Source: Accumulibacter sp. (lineage in GTDB: Bacteria; Pseudomonadota; Gammaproteobacteria; Burkholderiales; Rhodocyclaceae). Taken from it: a stretch of DNA of 39,485 bases. The position numbers and the translations under genes were made by a program. The notes under the pieces are model-generated. The model did not search any database and had not been told where the DNA came from. It saw only the letters and a list, made by a program, of their open reading frames with translations. Positions 29,994 to 39,485 of the stretch are shown piece by piece; position 1 is the first letter of the stretch; each line of letters begins with the position of its first letter. The DNA lies in the NCBI GenBank assembly GCA_031280565.1, contig JAITGN010000092.1:1-39485 (forward strand), written 5' to 3'.

Positions 29994-30821
29994 ATGGCGA
30001 CATACGCGATTGGAGATATCCAGGGCTGTTTCGACGCTTTTCAGCGCCTTCTCGACCGATGTTCCTTCAATCCAGGGCAAGACCGTCTCTGGTTGACAGG
30101 CGATCTCGTCAATCGCGGCCCCCGGTCGCTGGAAACGCTGCGTTTTGTCCGTTCGCTTGGCGATTCGGCGATTACCGTCCTGGGCAATCACGATCTTTTT
30201 CTGTTGATGGTAGGCGAAGGCTTTGGCCGGCGCTCCAGGGACGATACGTTCGACGAAATTCTTGGCGCGCCTGATTGCCGCGAGCTGCTTACGTGGCTCC
30301 GTCATCAGCCTCTATGCCATCTTGAAGGAAATTACTGTCTCGTCCACGCGGGCTTGCTGCCGCAATGGACAACTGCGCGGGCGCGAACGCTCGCGGTTGA
30401 AGTCGAGACGGCCTTGACCGGCCCCGGCTGGCGGGAATTCCTGAAACACCACATCTGGGGGAATTCGCCAAACGCATGGAGGGATACGCTTGAAGGCTGG
30501 CCCCGCCTGCGTGTCGTTGTCAACGCCATGGCGCGCATGCGTTTTTGTTCGCCGGAAGGCGTCATGGATTTCAGTGTCAAGGGCGAACTCGCCCAAGCGC
30601 CTTCGGGATTTTTCCCGTGGTTCGATCTGCCGGAACGGCGCAGCGCGAATTCAACGCTGATTGTTGGACACTGGTCGGCGCTCGGCCTGAAAATCACGCC
30701 AAACCTGCTGGCGATCGACTCCGGTTGCCTGTGGGGAGGTGAACTGACGGCTGTCCGGCTCGAAGACCGCGCGATCTTTCAGGTCAAGGGATCGAAAGAC
30801 GAAGTCCAGCCTCTTCGATAA
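29994..30821 (+). CDS. apaH: Symmetrical bis(5'-nucleosyl)-tetraphosphatase
   Basis: MATYAIGDIQGCFDAFQRLL, RLWLTGDLVNRGPRSLETLRFV, VLGNHDLFLL, CLVHAGLLPQWT. Confidence 0.96.
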   Translation: MATYAIGDIQGCFDAFQRLLDRCSFNPGQDRLWLTGDLVNRGPRSLETLRFVRSLGDSAITVLGNHDLFLLMVGEGFGRRSRDDTFDEILGAPDCRELLTWLRHQPLCHLEGNYCLVHAGLLPQWTTARARTLAVEVETALTGPGWREFLKHHIWGNSPNAWRDTLEGWPRLRVVVNAMARMRFCSPEGVMDFSVKGELAQAPSGFFPWFDLPERRSANSTLIVGHWSALGLKITPNLLAIDSGCLWGGELTAVRLEDRAIFQVKGSKDEVQPLR

Positions 30822-30880
30822 CAGGATTTCTCAGTATTGGCGCTTTTATCCGCTTCATTGGGTATATCCGGCTCCAGCCA

Positions 30881-30919
30881 GCATTTTTCCAGCGGTCGTT
30901 TTCGTTCCGCAAAAAATGC
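30881..30919. terminator. Candidate bidirectional rho-independent terminator between apaH (+) and the yqjK-like gene (-)
   Basis: GCATTTTT (30881-30888) and AAAAATGC (30912-30919) pair, with inner GCGG/CCGC; lies between convergent genes. Confidence 0.55.
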
Positions 30920-30930
30920 CGCTTTCTCTA

Positions 30931-31248
30931 CTAAAAAACCAGACTACCTAATCCTGAAGAGAGGTTGTCGCGCAGGGATCGCCATGTCCGCCAAAGGATG
31001 AATCCGCGTTTGAGCAGGCGGAAAACACGGCGGCCTTTCAAGGCGAACACCGCAGCGGCCATCAATCCGATCATCCAGGGGCGCCGCTTCAAGTAAAGAG
31101 CGCCGGCCTGGATACCTGCGACGGCGCGATCGGCCGTATCCAATGCCCGCTGAACCGGCGCTATCTTTTCGCGCATCGCCGCGCGCTGACAAGCGACACG
31201 TTCCAGCAGACGCCCCCGCTGGATTTGCAATTCACTCAGGGTCGGCAT
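30931..31248 (-). CDS. YqjK-like protein
   Basis: Small Arg-rich protein MPTLSELQIQRGRLLERVACQRAAMREKIAPVQRALDTADRAVAGIQ..., adjacent to yqjE- and yqjD-like genes. Confidence 0.7.
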   Translation of the reverse strand: MPTLSELQIQRGRLLERVACQRAAMREKIAPVQRALDTADRAVAGIQAGALYLKRRPWMIGLMAAAVFALKGRRVFRLLKRGFILWRTWRSLRDNLSSGLGSLVF

Positions 31249-31663
31249 CTTGGCCCGCGGCGGCGTTCAACTGACGAATATCTTCGCGCAATTCAGCAAG
31301 AGTCGTCTCAAAAATTCCATGTGGTCGCGACAGCGCGCGCTTCATCCGGAACAGGAAAACAAATCCCGCCAGCGTAAACGCAACGCTGAACATGCCAAGC
31401 ACCACTACGCGGCTTTCCCAGAACAGGGCCGTCAGAAACAGAACGGCCGTCAGCAGGGCCGCGCTCAGGCAAAACGCCATGCACAGCATGAGCAACGCCA
31501 GATCGGCCAGGCGCAGTTTTTCTTCCTGAAGTTCGTTCGCAAACAGCTCAAGCCGTGTTTTTCCGCTTTCCAGCAGGGTTGAAAACACGGCCTTCAGCGA
31601 AGAAAAAAGCCCTCCGCCCACCGGATCCGGAATGTTTGAAAGGCCGGCCATAAACGTCGCCAA
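31232..31663 (-). CDS. Phage-holin-superfamily/YqjE-like membrane protein
   Basis: LFSSLKAVFSTLLESGKTRLELFANELQEEKLRLADLALLMLCMAFCLSAALLTAVLFLTALFWESRVVVLG. Confidence 0.82.
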   Translation of the reverse strand: MATFMAGLSNIPDPVGGGLFSSLKAVFSTLLESGKTRLELFANELQEEKLRLADLALLMLCMAFCLSAALLTAVLFLTALFWESRVVVLGMFSVAFTLAGFVFLFRMKRALSRPHGIFETTLAELREDIRQLNAAAGQDADPE

Positions 31664-31666
31664 AAA

Positions 31667-32005
31667 TCAGCGGCGGGCGATCAGAATGCCGAGCAGCGTG
31701 CCGATGCCCGCGGCAATGCCCACCGCCTGCCAGGGCGACTCGTTCACAAAATCGTCGGCCGCCTGTGCGACGGCACGGGTTTTATCAACAAGCTGGTCTT
31801 CGAGTATGTCGAGCCGGCCTTTGGCGTCGTTTAGATGTCCGGTAATGCGTTCGCGGAGAACCGCCATTTTTTCACCCGCGATGCCAGCGGTTTCACGCAG
31901 GATTTCCTCGGCATCATCGATAACCTTCTTCAGATCAGCGACAAGCTGCTCACGGTTTGTGGCACTTTGATCGGAACATTCACAACACATGGCATCACCT
32001 TTCAA
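31667..32005 (-). CDS. DUF883 (ElaB/YqjD) family membrane-anchored protein
   Basis: EQLVADLKKVIDDAEEILRETAGIAGEKMAVLRERI...DDFVNESPWQAVGIAAGIGTLLGILIARR. Confidence 0.9.
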   Translation of the reverse strand: MKGDAMCCECSDQSATNREQLVADLKKVIDDAEEILRETAGIAGEKMAVLRERITGHLNDAKGRLDILEDQLVDKTRAVAQAADDFVNESPWQAVGIAAGIGTLLGILIARR

Positions 32006-32090
32006 AATAATTAACGAAAATACGCCGGGAATCCGGCAACTCTTTCCTCAGGTTATCGAATTTGTCCGAAGAAGGCAATTTTGGCCAGAT

Positions 32091-32197
32091 GTTTCAATCC
32101 ACGCCCGCAAGCGGGCGACCGTTTGGAAGAGGTTACGCCTCTCCCAAACAAGATTATCCCCCTGAAGGGGGTGGTTTCCAACCGGAGTTAGTTTCTG
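32091..32197 (+). repeat. ATGA-adjacent ~110-bp structured element, copy E
   Basis: GTTTCAATCCACGCCCGCAAGCGGGCGACC...GGAAGAGGTTACGCCTCTCCC...CCCCCTGAAGGGGG...AACCGGAGTTAGTTTCTG|ATGA. Confidence 0.65.
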
Positions 32198-32212
32198 ATG
32201 AAAAGATTCCAC

Positions 32213-33013
32213 TCATTTTTCCGCCAGCGATTTTTTTGGATAGATATCGAAACGGTTTGATTGCCCTTCCAGCGTGTATTTCGGCATCAATCCCGCAATC
32301 GGCGGCGCTTTGCGCGGACGTTTCACAAATACGCGATGCGATGCGAGCGCAAGCGCGGCTTCAAGCAGCGCCGGCGCGTCACCGTCATCTCCGGCAAGCG
32401 AACGAAACAAGCGCATTTCCTTCTTCGCCCGTGCTGTTTCGGTACGTGATGGAAACATCGGGTCGAGATAGATGACCTGCGGAGGAATATCACGCCACGC
32501 GCGCATCAAGGCGATCGCGTCTTCCCGGATGAGTCGCATGCACGCCATGACCGGGGCCGTTTTCGGATGATCGTGCGCGCGCCGCCACCCATCCTCAAGC
32601 AGTGCGGCGACGATGGCATGCCGTTCCACAAGCGTCAGCGCGCACCCGAGACCCGCCAGAACAAACGCATCGCGCCCGAGTCCAGCTGTCGCGTCAAGGA
32701 TGAAGGGCCTGACCCCGGATCGCAGGCCGGCCGCTTTTGCGAGCATTTGCCGGCTGCCGCCGCCGCGATGCCGCCGGTACGCGGCCTGTCCCGAAACGAA
32801 ATCGACCCGAATCGGCCCCGGCGCGCCGTCGGCAAGTTCAACAAGCTGCAATCCCCGTTCCCCGAGCTGCAAAGCAAACCCCGCTTTGCCTTCAAGCGGC
32901 AGTTTCAGGGAATCCGCCAGCGCGGCGGCGGCGGCGCGGTATTCGGGCGCGAGCGCTTCGACGCGAATCGCCGGCACGGCCGTTTCAGGTATCCCGCTTG
33001 ATGTTGAAAGCAC
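32213..33013 (-). CDS. rsmJ: 16S rRNA (guanine1516-N2)-methyltransferase
   Basis: [85 protein letters not shown]. Confidence 0.94.
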   Translation of the reverse strand: MLSTSSGIPETAVPAIRVEALAPEYRAAAAALADSLKLPLEGKAGFALQLGERGLQLVELADGAPGPIRVDFVSGQAAYRRHRGGGSRQMLAKAAGLRSGVRPFILDATAGLGRDAFVLAGLGCALTLVERHAIVAALLEDGWRRAHDHPKTAPVMACMRLIREDAIALMRAWRDIPPQVIYLDPMFPSRTETARAKKEMRLFRSLAGDDGDAPALLEAALALASHRVFVKRPRKAPPIAGLMPKYTLEGQSNRFDIYPKKSLAEK

Positions 33014-33743
33014 CGTAGCCCTGACAGACCGGCATCATCTCAAGATGATTGATATTGACATGCGGAGGCAAGGTCGTAACCCAGAACACCGCCTCGGCGA
33101 TATCCGCGGCGGTTAACGGAACAGCGCCTTCATAAACCCTGGCGGCGGCCGCGTCATCGCCGCGATAACGGACATTCGAAAATTCTGTGCCGCCGCACAA
33201 TCCGGGCGCGATCGTCGTCACGCGGACACCGGTTCCCGCGAGATCGGCTTTCAGATTGCGCGTGAATTGTTCGACGAAGGCTTTGGTCGCGCCATAGACG
33301 TTGCCCCCTGGATACGGCGACTCGCCGGCCACCGAACCGAGGTTGACGATATGCCCTCTTCCGCGTTCGACCATGGCGGGCAAGAGCGCGCGTGTCATTC
33401 TGACAAGCCCCGTGTTGTTTGTACCGATCATCGTTTCCCATTCGTCGATCGACGCCAGATGCGCCGGCTCGACGCCGAGAGCGAGTCCCGCATTGTTAAC
33501 GAGGATGTCGACCGGCTGCCACTCCTTCGGCAAGCCTGCAAGCCCTGCATTGACCGATGCCTTGTCGGTGACGTCGAGACACAGCGGCAGAAGCGCTTCA
33601 CCAAATTTCCCAAGTTCCTCTTGCAAACGCCGCAGGCGTTCGAGCCGCCGCGCGGCGGCTATGATGCGATGCCCCTCGCGCGCAAACCGGCGCGCGATTT
33701 CCTTGCCAAATCCCGCGCTTGCGCCAGTGACCAGAACAATCAT
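32985..33743 (-). CDS. SDR family oxidoreductase (YdfG-like)
   Basis: [74 protein letters not shown]. Confidence 0.92.
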   Translation of the reverse strand: MIVLVTGASAGFGKEIARRFAREGHRIIAAARRLERLRRLQEELGKFGEALLPLCLDVTDKASVNAGLAGLPKEWQPVDILVNNAGLALGVEPAHLASIDEWETMIGTNNTGLVRMTRALLPAMVERGRGHIVNLGSVAGESPYPGGNVYGATKAFVEQFTRNLKADLAGTGVRVTTIAPGLCGGTEFSNVRYRGDDAAAARVYEGAVPLTAADIAEAVFWVTTLPPHVNINHLEMMPVCQGYGAFNIKRDT

Positions 33744-33764
33744 GTTTCCTCCGTCAGACTGAAT

Positions 33765-33876
33765 GCTTCAAGCTATGCCCGCAACCGGGCGGTAATAATT
33801 CCCGGAAGAGCTTACATCTCTCCCATGCGCGATTATCTCCCTAAAGAGAGAGGTTTCAAACCAGCGCCAGTTCTGG
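33765..33876 (+). repeat. ATGA-adjacent ~110-bp structured element, copy F
   Basis: GCTTCAAGCTATGCCCGCAACCGGGCGG...GGAAGAGCTTACATCTCTCCC...TCTCCCTAAAGAGAGAGGTTTCAAACCAGCGCCAGTTCTGG|ATGA. Confidence 0.6.
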
Positions 33877-34220
33877 ATGAAAGCGCTTCCTTGTTTGTTT
33901 TTCACAAACAAGCCGCGTTTTTAAGGGGATTTACTGCCTGTTTTTTATAAAATCGCTTGAAAACGTTTTATTTTATCAATTTTGACATCGATAAAAGAGC
34001 GGAGTTTTTACTAAAATAGCCAGAAAACGTCTGTCTGTTTCTCATGATTTTTATTTTATTCGAAAAATATTTAAACAGATCACGTATTTACAATGGATTC
34101 AGATGGCGTCATATTGAAATCTTCGCGTTGTCGTCTTAATCCGGGAAATAGACGGCGCCATTTGTCCGGCGTTCTTCCTGCTTTAGAATACGCGATTCAA
34201 AAACATATCGGGGAGCGCCG

Positions 34221-34787
34221 ATGTCTATCAAGTCCGACAGATGGATCCGCCGCATGGCTGAACAGCATGGCATGATCGAGCCATTCGAGCCGAGCCAGGT
34301 GCGTTCTGTCAATGACCGGAAAATCGTCTCGTATGGAACGTCGAGCTATGGCTACGATATCCGCTGTTCAGACGAATTCAGGCTGTTTACCAACATCAAT
34401 TCGACCATCGTCGACCCGAAGAATTTCGATCCGGCTTCTTTTGTCGAGGTCAAGGCCGACTCCTGCATCATTCCGCCGAACTCATTCGCGCTGGCGCGGA
34501 CGGTCGAATACTTTCGCATTCCGCGCAATGTGTTAACAGTTTGTCTTGGGAAAAGCACCTACGCGCGCTGCGGCATCATCGTGAACGTTACGCCTTTCGA
34601 ACCCGAATGGGAGGGCTATGTAACGCTGGAATTTTCGAATACGACGCCGCTTCCCGCGCGAATTTACGCAAACGAGGGCTGCGCGCAGGTGTTATTCTTC
34701 GAGTCGGATGAAGTTTGCGAAACTTCATACAAGGATCGCGGCGGGAAATACCAGGGACAGGTCGGCGTAACCCTGCCGAAAATCTAA
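34221..34787 (+). CDS. dcd: dCTP deaminase
   Basis: [101 protein letters not shown]. Confidence 0.98.
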   Translation: MSIKSDRWIRRMAEQHGMIEPFEPSQVRSVNDRKIVSYGTSSYGYDIRCSDEFRLFTNINSTIVDPKNFDPASFVEVKADSCIIPPNSFALARTVEYFRIPRNVLTVCLGKSTYARCGIIVNVTPFEPEWEGYVTLEFSNTTPLPARIYANEGCAQVLFFESDEVCETSYKDRGGKYQGQVGVTLPKI

Positions 34788-34845
34788 AAAACGCCGCGGA
34801 ACCGGCGCTCCGACAAGCACCCGATTTTTTTCACAGGTCAAGAAA

Positions 34846-37092
34846 ATGCACTTCAACTTTCCGGTCATCATCATCGACGAAGATTTTCGTTCGGAAAACG
34901 CTTCGGGCCTGGGGATTCGCGCGCTGGCCGAGACGATCCGCGGTGAAGGGTTCGAAGTGCTCGGCGTAACGAGCTATGTCGACCTTTCCTCTTTCGCGCA
35001 GCAGCAAAGCCGGGCTTCGGCGTTCATCATGTCGATCGATGACGAGGAGCTTGCCACGGGCGAAGCGGAGCGGACAATCGCCGAATTGCGCGCCTTTGTC
35101 ATGGCGGTCCGCTGCCGGAATACCGATATTCCGATTTTCCTGTACGGGGAAACACGGACGTCGCGGCATATTCCAAACGACGTATTGCGCGAGCTGCACG
35201 GCTTCATCCACATGTTTGAGGATACGCCGGAATTCATCGCGCGTTATGTCGCGCGCGAAGCGCGCGCCTATCTGAAAAGCGTGCCGCCGCCGTTTTTTCA
35301 GGCGCTCACGCACTATGCTTCCGACGGTTCGTATTCGTGGCATTGCCCGGGACATTCGGGCGGCGTGGCGTTCCTTAAAAGCCCCGTCGGCCAGATGTTC
35401 CACCAGTTTTTCGGTGAAAACATGCTGCGCGCCGACGTATGCAATGCGGTCGAAGAACTCGGTCAGCTTCTCGACCATACCGGCCCTGTCGCCGCTTCGG
35501 AACGCAACGCCGCGCGCATTTTCAGCGCGGATCACCTTTTTTTCGTCACAAACGGCACCTCGACATCGAATAAAATCGTCTGGCATTCGACGGTCGCGCC
35601 CGACGACATTGTTGTTGTCGACCGGAACTGCCACAAATCCGTCTTGCACGCGATTATCATGACCGGCGCGATTCCCGTTTTCCTGATGCCGACCCGGAAT
35701 CATTTCGGCATTATCGGCCCGATACCGAAAGAGGAATTCCTCTGGGAAAACATCCAGAAAAAGATTGATGCGAATCCCTTCGCGCGTGACAAAAAAGCGC
35801 GGCCGCGCGTTCTGACGATCACCCAGGGAACATACGACGGAATTCTTTACAACGTTGAGGAAATCAAGGAAATCCTCGACGGAAAAATCGATACGTTGCA
35901 CTTTGACGAAGCGTGGCTGCCCCACGCCGCGTTTCACGATTTTTACGGCGACTATCATGCCATCGGTGCGGGCCGTCCACGCTGCAAGCATTCGATGGTT
36001 TTTTCGACGCAATCGACGCACAAGCTCCTGGCCGGTCTCTCGCAGGCTTCGCAGATTCTGGTTCAGAATTCCGAAGAGCGCGAACTCGACAGAAACGTAT
36101 TCAACGAAGCCTATCTGATGCATACCTCGACTTCGCCCCAGTATGCGATTATCGCCTCATGCGATGTCGCGGCGGCGATGATGGAAGCGCCCGCCGGAAA
36201 AGCGCTTGTCGAGGAATCGATCGCCGAAGCGCTCGATTTTCGCCGCGCGATGCGCAAAATCGAGGAAGAGTGGGGCAAGGACAATTGGTGGTTCAAGGTT
36301 TGGGGGCCTGACGACCTTTCGGAAGAAGGCATCGAAGAGCGCGAGGCATGGATGCTGAACCCCGGCGATCATTGGCATGGTTTCGGCAGGCTTTCCGAAG
36401 GCTTCAACATGCTCGACCCGATCAAGGCAACAGTCATCACGTCCGGCCTCAACGTCGACGGCGATTTTGGAGAGTGGGGCATTCCGGCCGCCATCGTGAC
36501 GAAATATCTTGCCGAGCACGGCGTTATCGTCGAAAAGTGCGGACTTTATTCTTTTTTCATCATGTTTACGATTGGCATTACAAAGGGCCGCTGGAATACG
36601 ATGGTCGCGGAATTGCAGCAGTTCAAGGACGATTACGATAAAAATCAGCCGCTGTGGAAGGTATTGCCCGAATTTGTCGCGCAGCATCCGGTGTATGAGG
36701 GCGTCGGACTGAAAGAACTCTGCCACATGATTCACGCCCTCTATTCCGTCAATGACGTCGCGCGGCTGACGACGGAAATGTATCTGTCCGATATCGCGCC
36801 CGCAATGAAACCGACTGATGCTTTCGCGAAAATGACGCACCGCGAAATCGACCGCGTGCCGATCGACGAGCTTGAAGGCCGCATCACGAGCACCTTGCTG
36901 ACGCCATATCCTCCGGGCATCCCTCTGCTGATCCCGGGCGAGCGCGTCAATGCGACGATCGTCCGTTATCTCCAGTTCGCCCGCCGCTTTAATGAGCAGT
37001 TTCCGGGCTTTGAGACGGACATTCACGGCCTCGTCAAACAGACCGGAAACGGGAAAGCGGAGTACTACGTCGATTGCGTTCGTGACGTCTGA
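34846..37092 (+). CDS. Orn/Lys/Arg decarboxylase family, PLP-dependent
   Basis: GSYSWHCPGHSGGVAFLKSPVGQMFHQFFGENMLRADV, FFVTNGTSTSNKIVWHS, FDEAWLPHAAFHDFYGDYHA, STQSTHKLLAGLSQASQI. Confidence 0.96.
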   Translation: MHFNFPVIIIDEDFRSENASGLGIRALAETIRGEGFEVLGVTSYVDLSSFAQQQSRASAFIMSIDDEELATGEAERTIAELRAFVMAVRCRNTDIPIFLYGETRTSRHIPNDVLRELHGFIHMFEDTPEFIARYVAREARAYLKSVPPPFFQALTHYASDGSYSWHCPGHSGGVAFLKSPVGQMFHQFFGENMLRADVCNAVEELGQLLDHTGPVAASERNAARIFSADHLFFVTNGTSTSNKIVWHSTVAPDDIVVVDRNCHKSVLHAIIMTGAIPVFLMPTRNHFGIIGPIPKEEFLWENIQKKIDANPFARDKKARPRVLTITQGTYDGILYNVEEIKEILDGKIDTLHFDEAWLPHAAFHDFYGDYHAIGAGRPRCKHSMVFSTQSTHKLLAGLSQASQILVQNSEERELDRNVFNEAYLMHTSTSPQYAIIASCDVAAAMMEAPAGKALVEESIAEALDFRRAMRKIEEEWGKDNWWFKVWGPDDLSEEGIEEREAWMLNPGDHWHGFGRLSEGFNMLDPIKATVITSGLNVDGDFGEWGIPAAIVTKYLAEHGVIVEKCGLYSFFIMFTIGITKGRWNTMVAELQQFKDDYDKNQPLWKVLPEFVAQHPVYEGVGLKELCHMIHALYSVNDVARLTTEMYLSDIAPAMKPTDAFAKMTHREIDRVPIDELEGRITSTLLTPYPPGIPLLIPGERVNATIVRYLQFARRFNEQFPGFETDIHGLVKQTGNGKAEYYVDCVRDV

Positions 37093-37110
37093 CGCTCCGC
37101 GCTCCCGCTT

Positions 37111-37605
37111 TCAACGCCTCCGGTAGTCAACGAACGCGAATTCCCGCCCCGAGCCTGCGAAGCGCCCGCTCTCGCGCGACATTTCTTCCCATTCGTCCGC
37201 CTTGACCGCGGGGAAAAACGCGTCGGCTTCGGGAGCATCCATAACTTCTGTCAGACAAAGGCGTCGCGCGGCCGGCATTGCCTGCCGGTAAAGTTCGGCG
37301 CCGCCGATGACGAAGATTTCCGGAACATCGCCCGCCGCGCCCAGCGCTTCGTCGAGCGAGGCGGCAAGAACCGCGCCCTGCGCCCTGTACGTTGGATTAC
37401 GGCTCACGACAATATTCAACCGTCCCGGCAAGGGACGGAAGGCATCGGGCAGCGATTCCCAGGTTTTCCGCCCCATGACGACGGGCCGGCCGTTCGTCTT
37501 TTCACGAAAATGGCGCATGTCCTCCGGCAAATTCCAGAGCAGGCGATTCTCCCGGCCAATGGCCCGGTTCGTGCCGACAGCCGCAATCAGAACAACATCA
37601 CGCAT
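37111..37605 (-). CDS. folA: Dihydrofolate reductase
   Basis: MRDVVLIAAVGTNRAIGRENRLLWNLPEDMRHFREKTNGRPVVMGRKTWESLPDAFRPLPGRLNIVVSRNPTY. Start set at 37605; the longer tracked ORF is out-of-frame overlap with thyA. Confidence 0.96.
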   Translation of the reverse strand: MRDVVLIAAVGTNRAIGRENRLLWNLPEDMRHFREKTNGRPVVMGRKTWESLPDAFRPLPGRLNIVVSRNPTYRAQGAVLAASLDEALGAAGDVPEIFVIGGAELYRQAMPAARRLCLTEVMDAPEADAFFPAVKADEWEEMSRESGRFAGSGREFAFVDYRRR

Positions 37606-37613
37606 TTTTATTC

Positions 37614-38435
37614 CTAAACCGCCACGGGCGCCGCGATATGCGGATGCGGATCGTAGGCTTCGAGCGTGAAATCCTCGAAGCGGAAAGCGAAAATATCGTC
37701 GACGCCGGGGCGTAAACGCATCGTCGGCAACAGGCGCGGCTCGCGCGAAAGTTGCAGCCTCGCCTGCGTAAAATGATTCGTATAGATGTGCGCATCGCCA
37801 AGCGTATGCACAAATTCGCCAGGCTGAAAGCCGCAAACCTGCGCCAGCATCATCGTCAACAGGGCATACGAGGCGATATTGAACGGAACGCCCAGAAAAA
37901 CATCGGCGCTGCGCTGATATAACTGACAGGATAAAACCGGCCGCCTGTCGGAAACGCCATCCGCGGCTCCGGCGGCGTAAAACTGAAAGAGCGCATGGCA
38001 CGGCGGCAGCGCCATGCGGCCGACATCGGCGGGATTCCAGGCCGTGACGAGATGCCGCCGCGAATCGGGGTTCGTTTTCAACCCATCGACAAGCTGCGCG
38101 ATCTGATCGATTCTGCGGCCGTCCGGCGTTTCCCAGCGGCGCCATTGACTGCCGTAGACAGGGCCGAGATTGCCATCGGCATCCGCCCATTCATCCCAGA
38201 TATGCACGCCGTTTTCGTTGAGATAGCGGATATTCGTCTCGCCGCGCAGAAACCAGAGCAGTTCATGGATAATCGAGCGCAGGTGCAGTTTTTTGGTCGT
38301 CAGGAGCGGGAATCCGTCGGCGAGATTGAAGCGCATCTGCCAGCCGAATATCGAACGCGTTCCGGTTCCGGTGCGATCGGTTTTCGGTGCGCCGCATTCA
38401 AGCACATGCTGCATCAGGTCAAGGTAGGGTTTCAT
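37614..38435 (-). CDS. thyA: Thymidylate synthase
   Basis: [105 protein letters not shown]. Confidence 0.97.
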   Translation of the reverse strand: MKPYLDLMQHVLECGAPKTDRTGTGTRSIFGWQMRFNLADGFPLLTTKKLHLRSIIHELLWFLRGETNIRYLNENGVHIWDEWADADGNLGPVYGSQWRRWETPDGRRIDQIAQLVDGLKTNPDSRRHLVTAWNPADVGRMALPPCHALFQFYAAGAADGVSDRRPVLSCQLYQRSADVFLGVPFNIASYALLTMMLAQVCGFQPGEFVHTLGDAHIYTNHFTQARLQLSREPRLLPTMRLRPGVDDIFAFRFEDFTLEAYDPHPHIAAPVAV

Positions 38436-39059
38436 GACATCTGGAAACAAATGAAGTGAATCATTGTACCCGATCTGCCGGATGCACATTTTCCAGCGCG
38501 ATGGCCGGAGAATCGAAGCGCGGATTTCATCAATCCGAATTTATAGGCGTTGCCAGGCCATTTTTTGCGGTCTATACGGTAAAATAGCTTTAAAACGTAT
38601 ATTTATATAAAAAATTTGATGCTCAATTCATTCATTTTTATTTAAAATCGCTTGAAAACGTATTCCTTGTTTCGAGATTTTCGATTTTTTCAGCATAAAA
38701 TGAAAGAACAGGACGAATTTCCAAGGCTCTCAGAGACTGTCATATAGAATTTTATGGTTAGAATCCGGCAAGAAGCGCATTTCAGCGCGTCAGGCACAGG
38801 GCTGGCAAAATGCGCCGCGATGAGGCGCGGGAATGGCGCAAGCATTACAAGCCGCCTTCGATGTGTGTACAGGATTCACAAAAAACAATAACGCCACTGA
38901 ATTAATAATAAACAGAAATGATCAATCTTTGTTTTTAAAACACCAACGGCAGTGCCGCTCAGGATAATTAAAAAATTCCAGGGGGGGTATTCCGGTTCCG
39001 GCTGTTTACTTCGAAGTCCGGCTTTCCCCGCCGGACATAAGACCGCTTTTTTGGCGCCG

Positions 39060-39413
39060 TCATTTATTGTCTATTCCACCTTCTTTACACGGTAAAAACC
39101 CTTTGGCGCCAGTTCCAATATATCTGTATACTTTTTCTTTCGGAATTCCTTTTTGTGATAAAGCAATACAGTCATCAGGGAGGGTGTTTGTAATGTACCT
39201 GTCTTCGTATTTCCCTTTTTTTATCACCCACATCACCACATATCCTTCGGCGCCGTCTCCGCCCGCTGCTTCAATATAAAGGGATCGCGTGCTTTTGTCG
39301 TAATATGCCCTGGGATAATAATCTGCAAAATTGTTCAGATCCTCGTAGGCGCTGCCAGGCAGAGAAAAGTTATTTTCATCCAGTTTTATATTGACGTCTT
39401 CAAAAGCGATTCG
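39060..39413 (-). CDS. C-terminal fragment of an uncharacterised protein (not in the ORF track because it has no start inside the window)
   Basis: Reverse-strand reading IAFEDVNIKLDENNFSLPGSAYEDLNNFADYYPRAYYDKSTRSLYIEAAGGDGAEGYVVMWVIKKGKYEDRYITNTLPDDCIALSQKGIPKEKVYRYIGTGAKGFLPCKEGGIDNK, stop at 39060-39062; runs into the poly-G tail. Confidence 0.6.
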   Translation of the reverse strand, partial: RIAFEDVNIKLDENNFSLPGSAYEDLNNFADYYPRAYYDKSTRSLYIEAAGGDGAEGYVVMWVIKKGKYEDRYITNTLPDDCIALSQKGIPKEKVYRYIGTGAKGFLPCKEGGIDNK

Positions 39414-39485
39414 GGGGGGGGGGGGGGGGGGGGGGGCCGGGGGGGCGGGGGGGGGCGGGGGGGTGGGGGGGGGGGGGGGGGGGGG
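39414..39485. other. Near-homopolymeric G tract, likely sequencing/assembly artefact at contig end
   Basis: About 70 bases almost entirely G with scattered C/T. Confidence 0.9.

Noticed and set aside
32091-32120. CRISPR array (GTTTCAATCCACGCC...)
   Set aside because: Only single, diverged repeat-like copies are present, with no regular spacer-repeat series and no cas genes; treated as part of another element.
34831-36123. 430-aa minus-strand ORF antisense to the decarboxylase
   Set aside because: Composition typical of an antisense shadow ORF, with the sense gene unambiguous.
37111-38190. 359-aa minus-strand ORF covering folA and much of thyA
   Set aside because: Only the last ~165 codons are DHFR; the N-terminal part is out-of-frame reading of thyA.
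39414-39485. Poly-G tract as a G-quadruplex or biological feature
   Set aside because: Near-pure G at the very end is much more consistent with low-quality sequencing (dark-cycle G calls).

Overview
The window looks like a chromosomal segment of a proteobacterium. The ribE-ribB(A)-ribH-nusB-thiL-pgpA-cinA order suggests Betaproteobacteria, but this is inference. It ends in a low-quality poly-G tail that probably marks a contig end. Gene content: alaS, a signal-peptide protein with a degenerate alpha-carbonic-anhydrase domain, murB, the riboflavin/nusB/thiL/pgpA/cinA block, an RfaH/NusG-like antiterminator followed by a 13-gene polysaccharide operon (GDP-fucose and UDP-xylose type precursors, glycosyltransferases, initiating sugar transferase, PglF/WbpM-like enzyme), apaH, a yqjK/yqjE/yqjD-like trio, rsmJ, an SDR, dcd, an Orn/Lys/Arg decarboxylase, folA and thyA. 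Main findings: (1) a family of small structured elements whose 3' ends abut ATGA. They resemble HEARO/IscB omega-RNA elements, one full copy has a matching empty site elsewhere in the window, and two family members end exactly at the start codons of the rfaH-like gene and manC. (2) An exact ops-like element (GGCGGTAGCGTGC) lies between the rfaH-like gene and the polysaccharide operon. (3) Dense modular intergenic repeats built on a ~43-bp unit and a 73-bp inverted-repeat unit. (4) The carbonic anhydrase appears to lack two of three zinc ligands. No IscB, TnpB, transposase, CRISPR array or tRNA gene was recognised.
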